A DNA stretch of 64,000 nt from Cystobasidiopsis lactophilus. Its lineage: Eukaryota; Basidiomycota; Agaricostilbomycetes; Agaricostilbales; Chionosphaeraceae. Positions 54,831 through 64,000 of this stretch are shown here, piece after piece. Within the stretch, counting starts at the first letter, position 1. Each line of letters begins with the position of its first letter. Below the pieces are notes generated by a model. It was given only the letters and a program-made list of their open reading frames with translations, ran no database searches and was not told the origin of the DNA. Made by a program: the position numbers and the translations under genes. The stretch spans positions 4,252,878 to 4,316,877 of the forward strand of contig BCIO01000002.1 of assembly GCA_001599975.1 (NCBI GenBank). The letters run 5' to 3'.

Positions 54831-55271
54831 ATGCAACCACTCGCTCATGCACCTGCGCCTTGTACAAGATCGGGGACGCATGTCCACCCCCATTATGAAA
54901 TATACCAACCCGGTGGCGAGTGCGTGCACGAACCGTACCCACCTGGCACCGAGGAGGCGCTTCTTCGCAAATGTCCAAATGATACCGCTATGCACGTCCA
55001 CCGCACTGGAGATGTCGACCCCGATGGAACCCCCCAATTTTTCCGACGAGGACTCAAGTGCTTGTTTGGTCCCTGGCTGCCCTTTCCTATTCAGACTCCC
55101 AAGGGTCTGGCGGACATCCGTAAAGACTTCCCACAGTATCAAGACTTCTCCGATCCTAATAAAAACCTCTCCCGCGATCTCTCCCCGGAACCAAGAGTGC
55201 CGAACGCGCCGCCCAGAGTGTCGAACGTTCCTTCATCTCGGCCGCAAACCAGGACGGCGTGCGGAACGTAG
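54831..55271 (+). CDS. Hypothetical protein
   Basis: A 146-codon frame that continues an exon starting after a strong intron end (TACTAAC branch, CAG acceptor near 54789). It reads HVHPHYEIYQPGGECVHEPY, PPGTEEALLRKCPNDTAMHV, HRTGDVDPDGTPQFFRRGLK and LPFPIQTPKGLADIRKDFPQ, a well-mixed composition that looks like a folded protein; the last 30 residues are Pro/Arg-rich. The true start may be in an upstream exon or at MQPLAHAPAP (54831). An overlapping frame is also open (54646-55305) but looks less natural. I do not recognise the family. Confidence 0.45.
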   Translation: MQPLAHAPAPCTRSGTHVHPHYEIYQPGGECVHEPYPPGTEEALLRKCPNDTAMHVHRTGDVDPDGTPQFFRRGLKCLFGPWLPFPIQTPKGLADIRKDFPQYQDFSDPNKNLSRDLSPEPRVPNAPPRVSNVPSSRPQTRTACGT

Positions 55272-56002
55272 GTGGCATGTTCATATTGGATTGAAACTGG
55301 GCTGATTGTCAACCCGGGCCTGCTCAGTTGCCGTAGTCGCAAAATCAAATGCGATGCATTGACCTCGGGCTTCCCATGCACTCAGTGCCGTCGCTTGCCG
55401 GACCAAGAACAAGCAGCATGCACGATGGATTATTGAATCCATTGACGAGACTTCCGCTTTCCTCCTCCTTACATCGCCTATTCGAACCACCATCCTGCAG
55501 GCCAATAATGCATCGCGATTTCTTCTTGTCCACTGTTCGATCATGCTTCCCTCTGTCCCTTTCTCAACCATAAGCCAGCCCTTTCTTATCTACAGCCTTT
55601 CCCGCAATTTTCCCTCTCTCTCTTCTCTTCCCTTGTAGATGTCCTCATTAGCCACATAGAACTCTTTCTTTGTAAACTTGAACGCCACCAGCCTCACGTC
55701 CTCGCCGCCAAAGACCGGAAAGAACTATCACCCACAGCCATGAGAGCACGATTAGACCCTAACCTCCACGCACTTTGAACATATCGAAAGCGAAGGGGCA
55801 TCCAAGGACCAGAAGTTTTTGCCACCTCTCCAGCCTGAGGCTCGCCTTGCAAGACTTTCTTGGACCGCTGCTCCTCTGTCCCTGTGGTTTTTTCAGCCTG
55901 AGCGGTCTTCTTTTGCACCCGAGCAAGACCAGCCCAGCTCGACCAACAACTGCTCGAGAGTGTACTCCGTCGCTAAAAGGTTCGAGTTGAAAGCTGTTGT
56001 AC
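55272..56002. other. Intergenic
   Basis: About 730 bp; no supported gene. Likely promoter of the mimitin-like gene and the end of the hypothetical gene. Confidence 0.4.
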
Positions 56003-56627
56003 ATGTCCCGCCTAGCTCGCTACTTCCGCCTGGGCAAATGGAAGCACTTCAAAGGCTACGATCTGGATGGCAATCGCTACTTTGAAGTGCCGCACGAAGA
56101 GAGTGAGCCCTCCTCCCTTCTTGGCAACCAGGATGACAGCTCAAAATTTCCTAAATGTCAAAGCACCGGAGAACTTCAAGACTTCCAAGCGCACGATCGA
56201 CTACAAGAAAGACATGCCCATCTACGAATATCGATTCGAGAGCTTGCCGCCTCAATGGGCCGCCTGGTTGCGTCACACCAGGATGCAGCCGCCAACGCTG
56301 GAGGAGCTCGCGGCGGATCGGGCGCGGCGGATTCGGCTGGCGGCCAATGTGGCGCAGTTGGAGCAGGAGTACGAGCAGGAAAAGGAAAGGATGAGGTTGC
56401 AGCAGGCCGGAGGGGATCAGCAGGCGTTACCGGCTGGGGAAGGGGATGCATCGGCGCACGACGCTCCGGAGCTCGTCGAAGCGCCCAACGAGGTCTGGCT
56501 TGCACGAGAAAGAGAGGAGAAGGAGCTGCTAAGAAAGAAGAAGCTCATGATGCAGTCTCGTAGGTTTCGGTCTCTTTCATTCTGCGTGAGGCCGAAGTTC
56601 TCAAGTCCCGGAAACGATCAGCCTTAG
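56003..56627 (+). CDS. NDUFA12/NDUFAF2 (mimitin-like) complex I factor
   Basis: Two exons (56003-56102, 56164-56627), about 187 residues. The family pattern is clear: RLARYFRLGKWKHFKGYDL, DGNRYFEVPHEE, then SKRTIDYKKDMPIYEYRFE and LPPQWAAWLRHTRMQPPTLE. NDUFA12-type proteins share L-x-R-Y-F and R-x-V/I-x-Y with P-x-W-x-x-W-L-x-H; the longer tail here, Glu/Gln-rich and coiled coil-like (LEQEYEQEKERMRLQQ), resembles assembly factor NDUFAF2 rather than subunit NDUFA12. It should act in the mitochondrial matrix during assembly of respiratory complex I. The end of the frame (after MQSR) may include an unspliced short intron. Confidence 0.8.
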
Positions 56628-56710
56628 AAGCCTTCAGGCCGCCGGGCTCAGATAAAGAGGACGAAGTGCAAAGCTGGCAGCCGACTCGAGCGAGGTCGAG
56701 GGCTTGACGT

Positions 56711-59700
56711 TCACAATTCACTTTTGGCCCGCCGGGCGTTCTCGTCGTCCTCGTGCGCCGCTGAGTTGCCGCTGCCCTCCGTCTTGAACTCTTCCTCTTG
56801 CAGCTTGGCTTGCCCTAAGCCAGTCGCATCGCCTTGGAAGGCCACCGCCGCGCTGTTGTCGTCGGCGTCGTTCGCCGCCACTCGGGAGGCGAGCGCCGCG
56901 ATCTCGTTGTCGTACACGGTCCACTCGGGGATCAGTCGTTTCGCTCGTTGGAGTTTCGGTTCGTGTGTGGCTGGATTGTTGCACTGTCTCACGGATCTAT
57001 GAGCTCCTTCGAGAGATGGGAAAGAGAACCGGCAAGACGCACCAGATCAATCGTCTTTGCTGTAGCGAGGGTCTCGTCAGAACACCAAGTCTCGCACCAT
57101 AACTGAATCTCAACCGTTAGCTGATGGCTATCACAATGCTTGAAAGGGAGGCTTGCCCAAGATTGATCGAGGGTGAACTATGCGCTTTGATCAGACACGG
57201 GACCGGACTTTCTGAGGCACACTCACGATCGGTATTTGAGCTTGCATGTTGTTGGGCAGATCCTGTGCCATGGACTCAGTCGGACACTTTGTGATGCAGG
57301 GCGAACGACGAACCTGGTCCAGGTTGGCCAACGAATGTGGGTCGGCTGAAAGAGCTTGATACTGGCCTCTGAGACGGTCACCAGCGGCCATGTGCCGGAA
57401 GCGATCCAAGTCAATGACATAAAGCGCGCTGCAATTGAACTTGTAAGGAGCGGCCAGCACCCGAGGAGAAAAAGCAACAAACCTGATGTGGTACGGTCGC
57501 CCTTGAAGGTGATCTCGCCCTGGAGTGTTCGACTTCAATGGAGTGCAACTCCAAAACGAAGATATTACTCACAATAGCCAGTCCGCCAGAATCGGAAGCC
57601 TTCCATCTCTGTCCGGTCGTTGCACATTGGCGTGTAGGCGTACGGGGCTCCCTTTAAATCTAGATCGACGAGTTGCTTGAGATCGGTCCGAACGATCTGA
57701 GAGCGCACTTGTTAGAAGAAACCTTGAGCCTTGGACAGCATACGAACTCACCTGGTCAGAGTCAACAAAGATGACGCGCTCCAGCTCCAGAGGGAACAAC
57801 ACATCCAGGAATAGGATCTTGTAGCTGTTGAAAGACATGTGAGACGCATCAGATAGGCAAGCAAGGCAACACCTACCCCCAGATCGTCCGCTGCTTCTCC
57901 TTTTGCGCTCGAAGCCAATGTGGCCACTTGTAGGTGACCAGCTCGTAGTCAAAGTTGTACTCGGCCGCCATGTGGGGGATGAACGCTTTGAAAGAGGGCG
58001 ACAGAAAGTTGGAGATGAACCAAAACTTGACCGAGCTTTGGGTGTGGCGCAGAACGCTGACGATCATGATGAAGGCCATGCGCTGCGATTGCTTCGATGA
58101 GATCATGAACAAAATGATATCAGGCAAAGACATCTACCTCGTAAAGCAACCCAGAAGCCACGGTGAAGACGTTGAGCTCGGCGCCGGTGTTCTTGGTCTT
58201 CGCGACTTCTGTGGAACCTTTACCGAAGAAGGACTGGAGTCTGCAAGCCCAGCATGAGCCATGAACGGCAGCAAAAGTGGAAGGGCTGACCTAGAGACGA
58301 CACCAAGTCCCCCCGTGCCAGCCGAAGCAGCCGTCTCTAGTTCGAGGAGATCGACTTGCTCCATCCCCGGCTTTCGCACGAACTTGGGCAGCAATGTAGT
58401 GCCTTCAAAAGTGGTAACAGCCACGCGAGACTCCGATACCAGATCATAAACCTCTTCGCCCTTCGTCTGAGGTCGAATGGTCAAGTCGAAAAGACCAGGT
58501 CCCGCCTTGAGCTGCACGTAGCCCAAGTTGGCCATCACGATGCTCTCCGCAGCTTTGCTCGAGCCATTTTGGGAGTCGGAGCTGAGAGTAAGCTGCAAGC
58601 CTCTGGGTGGCTGGCCGCCCATAGTCACGTCGCTGCAGTGGCCCTCGACCACAATGTTTTCAAGCTCGAAGATAGCGTCCACATTGGCGGAGGAGTCACG
58701 CATGTCCGAAAGCCTGATGTTGTCCAGATCGTGAATTGAAACGGAAGGGAAGGCAAGCCAGGTACGATGCGTCTCCAGTGCCAAGGTCAGCAAGACGGAC
58801 TTGGGCATGCCTTCAAATGAGACCCTGGCCGACTCGACGAGGCTGTTTTCCGATATGTTACCTCAGCAATCGATGCATATCGTCCGGCACGTACCCTTCT
58901 GAGTTGAAGGAGGGCTCCGAGCTAAACATGTGGCGGTAAAAGCGCTTGACGGGCAGCTCCGGGATGAATGCTGAAGGATTGAGGTAGACGCGGACATGCA
59001 CGCCGTCGAGTTTTGAGAGGGTCTGGGTTGGGCTGAGGAATATTTTTTGGTGGGGAAGAGGGCAGACTGACCTGAAGAACAGCTGACCACTTCTGCGCCA
59101 GCTCGCAAACTGGGTCCAAGGCAGCCTCGATATATGCCCAGGCGCTTTCTTCGTCTCCAATACGGATAGTGCTAATTCAAGATAAGCAACTGGGAGATCC
59201 GATTCGAGAAGTGGCACCAACGTGTGATTCCCGTTCAAAGCGGATTGAGTTGTCATTCGTCGAACTGGCCCGCTGGCCAGGATGTCGGTCGGATCATCTT
59301 GGTTGATCTCTGCCAACGTCGATGCCACAGACGCGACCAAAGCGAAGGGGTCTTCACTCGATTTGGGGTCCAGGTCGGCACCTTGCAAAGCTGCCTCCAC
59401 AGCGGAAGTGCGCTGGATCGACTCGTACTCGACCAGCGTCTCAAAATCGGACGCCTTGAAGTCATCGTCTTTTAGATCCGTGATCAGTCGGCCGTTGACC
59501 AAGAGTCCGGGCTGTCCGTGTAGCAAGTCGGCCAGCTTCGACGACAGCCGGTGGACCGTGGCACCGAATTCGAGGATGCAGACTCGAACGATTGAAGTGG
59601 TAGTGGACTACATCAATAGGATCAGAACTTGCTCCAATGATAGGTCGGAGCGCGACTCTTACCGCAAAGTCTCGGGCTTCCTGGTTCAAGCGATGCTCTG

Positions 59701-62170
59701 AAGGCGCAAAAACATAAATGGACGAGTGTGTTTGATTGGTGCCCTCTATAGCAGAGATCAGGGAAGACTATGAGACTCAGACGTTTACGCACCAGCCTGG
59801 GAGTAAATCCAACCAGAGGAGCAAGCCCAAGAAGTGAGAGAAACGAATCGGAGGGCGCCGACATCGTCATTGAAAACGAGCGCGTTCCTCCTCTTAAATG
59901 TGGCAGGAAGATCGTAAAAGAGAGTTGAAACGGCTGCGTCTTCGGCAAGCCGCTTGAAGTAGACCTGCTGCTGCACGTAGGCTTGCTGCAGACCGATGGC
60001 GCCTTGCATGCCGCGCTGAAGGTTCTGAGGAACGCACAAGTGGTTGGAATTGAAACTTTGAAAGCAGGGCGTCTGCTCACCTGGTTTAACGGCAGCACTC
60101 GCCCATTAAGGAGCAAAGCCTCTTGAGTTGCCAATCCCAAGCGGGCGCAATACGCCTGGGCGCTGGACAGCTTGTCTTGCCCATAGCTCGAAATAATATC
60201 TTCCAATGGTAAGGCGGCTTCGCCCGTCTTGGTAAGCCCGTCTCTGGCTGCGAGCACCGCTTTGAAGGCCTTTTGCACGTCCTTGAGCGTGATAACCGGA
60301 GCTTGGATTTCCGCCAGCTGTTCAAAACCTGTTAGCCAGTAAACCATGCTATAAACGTAGATATGCCGAACAGGATGGAGGAAGGACATGGCATCCGTCT
60401 TGCCGAATTGGTCCAGCAGGTAGTAAAGCGTTCTTGCCAAGTGCGTAGCTGTGGTGCGGGTCAGTCTCATTCGCGCCATCTACAGAGGCTCACTCACAAA
60501 GTTCACTGTTGCTGGTCGGAACCAAGCCCATGTGGAACGGCATCGACCTTTGAACGAAGTTCATGATGTAGTTGACGATGTGGGCCAAGCTCTCCGTCTT
60601 GCTCAGATCCAAGACAAACACGAAGTTCCAGATGTTGAGCTTGAGTTGCGTCATTTGGCCAGGGTACGACGGCCTCAGCAGATCTCGCAGCTCGGTCGAC
60701 CAAGACTTGTACCGCCGGTCGTTCTCCAAGTCATTCCACCAGATGATGGCAAGCCCTTCTTCTGGACGGTCACTGGCATCAAACAACAAGCCCAGGTCTT
60801 CAGCGTTGACCATGCCGCCAGCTGGCATCTGAGCTGGGCCTGCCGCTGTCGCTTTGGTGCTGTAGGCCGGGTGCGAGATGACCTGAATGGCCTGTTTCGG
60901 CGTCAGGCCGACAGAAAGGAGTCGTTGTACATGCTTTCGCTCTTTTCTGAGCATTCGGAGGAGGGCGAAGGGCTCGACGTCTTTCGGCTGGATTTGCAGG
61001 CCGTTCAGCCAAAGGATGTTCGACCCAGGCTCGATGTTTTGCTCTCGGTTGAGCAGCAACTCGGCCATCACTGGCTCTGAGACATCTTTGACCCAAGAGG
61101 AAGCCAGCTGGTGGGCGTATTTGGGGAAATTTTGGGAGAGTTCGACCAACGTGTCCAATGGCGCCGGCGAGTCCATGACAAATTGGACGGCCTTCTCGCC
61201 CAGCTCTGTGGAAAAGGATGTTACTTCAAGGTGCGTGACACCTCAAATCACATAGGCTCGCACCTTTAAGTTCCGACCGACTCAGCGGCATCAACGTGTC
61301 CGGGCCAGATGAACTGCCAAACTCGACCTCGCTCCCACTGTCCACCTGTTTGGACGACGCTTTCTCCGTGGATGCAGCATCTCCTTGTTGCCGATCATCT
61401 ATTGCGAGGTAGTCGGACTTCTTGATGTCCAAGCTCGCGCCGTAGCCTTGCAAGACCAAAGGCGGCATGGCAAAAGTCGAGCTGGCAGGCTTCCACCGAA
61501 TGGCCAAGCGACATTCGGTTTCAGTCTCAGCAGAGATTAGGAGCAGTGCCAAGGAAACATGAAAGTTGGAGTCGGTCGGGTCGCCGTAGAGGACGATCAG
61601 AGGCGAGTCTGAGTTGCCTAGAACACGGTCAAAGGGCAAAGCAGTAGGCTCGCCAACCACGACGCAGCCCCCAAACAGTTTGACGTTTTCGTCTTCAAGC
61701 GGGTGGGAAGCCAGGATCCAAGACTGGCAGTGGTCCGGCAAAGAAGATGACAGAAGCGGGTTCAAGCTCTGGTAGTGCTCGTAAAACGCCTGAACCCGCG
61801 GCGCAGCTTCGTGGTTGGCCAGGCTGAGCTTGACAGCATCCAGTTCGCCCAGCGACTGGAGCAGACCCTGGTCGCTCAGTTCGGCGAGGGCTCGTTCGAA
61901 GGCAGCTTTTGGGTTGCTGCCCCATGGCTTGCCAGCGGGGTGCGACAAGGTGGCGGCAGCTGGGAAGAAGGCAGCTTCATTTTCTATTGCTATTGACTCT
62001 CTAAGAACGTTCCATGGAGTCAAAAAGGGTCAACAGGAGGCATGGAGAGACACGAACAAGAGTTGGACGAGCAAGTTGGTTTGAGCCCATTTGGCGTGAA
62101 TGGACAAGGTGATGGCCGAGCTGGCAGCAGCGAGCACGGCTCGCGTTGCTAAAAGCCATAGCACCCGCAT
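56711..62170 (-). CDS. UDP-glucose:glycoprotein glucosyltransferase
   Basis: A multi-exon gene of about 5.4 kb. The start at 62170 gives a signal peptide ([19 protein letters not shown]), spliced in phase to [13 protein letters not shown]. Thioredoxin-like domains follow ([30 protein letters not shown]), then [15 protein letters not shown] and the C-terminal GT24 catalytic domain: [58 protein letters not shown] with VDSDQ (the D-x-D metal site), [40 protein letters not shown] and [20 protein letters not shown]. It reglucosylates misfolded N-glycoproteins in the ER lumen, the folding sensor of the calnexin cycle. The C-terminus ends KSEL, a likely ER-return signal (variant of KDEL). Intron 57103-57156 uses a GC donor. 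Intact. Confidence 0.93.
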
Positions 62171-63104
62171 AAGGGAGAACCGGAAAATCAATTGTCGACG
62201 TCGCTGTCAGAAGTCGACCTCCTGGCGACGAACATTGGGTTGCCCCAGTCGACCAACTTGTGCTTTCTGAAACTTTGTCTTTGAATGCTTTAGTGGATGC
62301 TTGTGACTGGCCAGGATCGAAAATGTCGAGTTTGCGAACGCTGTGGCTGCTGTCGCGTCATCCTGCGAGCGTGAGGTTCTTGCCACCGCTTGTTCCCAAT
62401 CGTGGTCAGGCCACTCGGCCTGCCATTTGATCTTCGGAGCTTAAAGATACGTTTAAAGCTGTCGGTGGCGCGATTGATGGTGTCTCGGCTCGAGTGGCCT
62501 TCGAAGAAGCGACTCTAGTTGTGCTTAGGGCTTTGCTTAATAGGAGAGGCCTAAATGCAGCTGACACGGTATGGAGAGACGTAAGAGATTCTAGTGGTCA
62601 TATTACGACGCGTCAAAGTAGGCTTGTCTCCTTCAAGGACCTCCGCAAGCCTTGCATTGGCACTTTGCCTCATGGGCACTTTCACTTTTTGTCTGTCAAG
62701 TTCCGCTCTCGTCGCTCTACAATCAGTACGCCTAGTCCTACTTTCAGTGTTGAGCAATGGTGGGATGACCGCGGAGGCTCGAGGGAGGGCGTCGAGCTTG
62801 GCCAAGGCTGTTGGCGAAACGGGAGACCATGCTTGTATTCCAAGGTCAGCAGGACCTCTCCTCCCTGTTCCTGGACACCACCAGAAGCCTATAAGCTGGA
62901 AATGAGATCGCCAAATGAGTGCGGGCGTACCACTGGCTGACCGCCAACCTCAGCTTCAGGTCTGCGAGGCTGCTCGACCCTCTCCCCGTCGCCGTCGCCA
63001 TCTGCGCTGATTTGTGTTGTTGCGGCCAGTGAACTGCGCGAAAAGGTTTTGACAATTGCAGCCGCGACGCGCTGACACGCAACCCCGAGCTGGCCCCTCC
63101 CAAG
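62171..63104. other. Divergent promoter region UGGT / alpha-COP
   Basis: About 930 bp between divergent secretory-pathway genes. An open frame at 62494-62940 has no other support. I see no gene in it. Confidence 0.45.
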
Positions 63105-64000
63105 ATGCAGATGCTCACAAAGGTGCGCTCGCCCTTCCCTTCGCATGCAGCGCAATGGGTAGCTGATGGCCCCACTGCACAGTTCGAGAGCAAGTCGCAG
63201 AGGGTCAAGGGCATCGCCTTCCACCCGAAGCTCACGCTCCTCGCGGCTTCGCTTCACTCGGGCTCCAGTGCGTCGCTGCTTGGCCTCTTGCGCGCACCTG
63301 TTCACGCTGACAGGGCCCTCGCGCAGTCCAAATATGGAATTTCCAGATGGGCACCCTCGTAGCACGCTATGACGAGCACGACGGTGCGTTCCAGCCCTTC
63401 CCTGCGCATGCCAGATCGTGCAGGGCTCACGGCGCCATTCGACCGCAGGCCCAGTTCGCGGTATCTGCTTTCACCCAACCCAGCCTCTGTTCGCTTCTGG
63501 CGGCGACGACTACAGTGAGTGATCTCCCTACTTGGACCCAGGCATGAATTAAGGGCTTGTGGCCATTGCAGAAATTCGAGTGTTCAACTACAAGACACAG
63601 CGCTGCCTGTTTGTGCTCCACGGCCACTTGGATTATGTGCGCCGCTCTCCCCTACTTGACTGTCTCATCAAGAGCTTATTCAGATGCGCTTGTCCAGGTC
63701 CGGACCGTGTTCTTCCATCATGAGCATCGTGGGTGGTCCCAGACGATTCATTCTTCAATGCAGAGGCTGATTCGCCTCCGGACTTCGCACAGCCTGGATC
63801 CTCTCGGCATCAGACGACCAAACCATCCGCATCTGGAACTGGCAGTCCCGCCAGTGCATCGCCATCCTCACCGGCCACAACCACTACATCATGTGCGCCC
63901 AGTTCCACCCCAAGGAGGACTACGTCGTCTCTGCCTCCATGGACCAGACCGTTCGCGTCTGGGACATCTCCGGCCTCCGCAAGAAGACGACCACCGCCCA
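63105..64000 (+). CDS. Coatomer alpha subunit, 5' part (runs off right edge)
   Basis: The start ATG 63105 (MQMLTK, 18-nt first exon) is spliced to [24 protein letters not shown] and [20 protein letters not shown], then [60 protein letters not shown] and [20 protein letters not shown]. These are the first WD40 repeats of alpha-COP, nearly identical to other eukaryotes. The gene continues past base 64000; only about 190 residues are visible. It is part of the COPI coat that returns cargo from Golgi to ER. Introns in the visible part are 44-68 nt. Confidence 0.95.

Noticed and set aside
1-64000. Transposon, LTR element, CRISPR array or rRNA
   Set aside because: No reverse transcriptase, integrase or transposase motifs, no long terminal or inverted repeats, no regular repeat-spacer pattern and no rRNA were recognised.

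Overview
The window is chromosomal DNA from a filamentous-or-yeast fungus, most likely a basidiomycete. Genes are tightly packed on both strands and cut into many short exons by introns that are almost all 44-66 nt long. They use GTGAGY/GTGCGY donors and CAG/TAG acceptors, and the proteins belong to families typical of fungi. Pucciniomycotina (the red-yeast/rust side) would fit the intron density and base composition, but I cannot prove the class from sequence alone. I rebuilt gene models by hand from splice sites and reading-frame phase. Where I say phases agree, every exon junction was checked to keep the frame. Spans given for genes are first to last coding base, introns included.

Layout, left to right. 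1-800: 5' part of an unknown minus-strand gene that leaves the window. 0.8-6.2 kb: the poorest region, with two diverged copies of a ~200 bp repeat, a long unsupported open frame and one weak gene candidate. 6.2-12.7 kb: a disordered protein, a Zn2Cys6 regulator whose zinc cluster lies at the C-terminus, and COG5 (Golgi tethering). 13.1-18.8 kb: an alpha/beta hydrolase, two tandem formamidase-type genes and a GNAT acetyltransferase, a possible small nitrogen/carbon scavenging neighbourhood. 19-25.3 kb: a very long ferric-reductase-like oxidase, an unknown minus-strand gene and a lipase-like hydrolase. 25.9-30.4 kb: PEX5 (peroxisome import receptor), a PX-domain protein and a DUF1764 protein. 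30.9-40.5 kb, all minus: a secreted Cys-rich GPI-type protein, a PLAC8 protein, PAF1, MSH3 and an unknown low-complexity protein. 40.5-43.4 kb: mostly non-coding, with a short tandem repeat and a T21 tract. 43.5-45.7 kb: a TMEM184/DUF300 membrane protein. 45.8-48.8 kb: three tandem NTF2/SnoaL-like small genes. 49.3-53.96 kb: a kinase-like protein, mitochondrial-type AsnRS and SmD1. 54-64 kb: a hypothetical ORF, a mimitin-like complex I assembly factor, UDP-glucose:glycoprotein glucosyltransferase and the start of alpha-COP.

Secretory-pathway genes (COG5, UGGT, alpha-COP, PX protein) and nucleic-acid housekeeping genes (MSH3, PAF1, SmD1, AsnRS) are scattered rather than clustered. I saw no convincing mobile element, tRNA, rRNA or CRISPR array. 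The most interesting signals concern splicing: four GC-AG introns, several micro-exons (4, 8, 14, 18 and 19 nt) and a Walker A loop of MSH3 spread over 19-, 4- and 19-nt exons. There are also intron-position differences between tandem paralogs.
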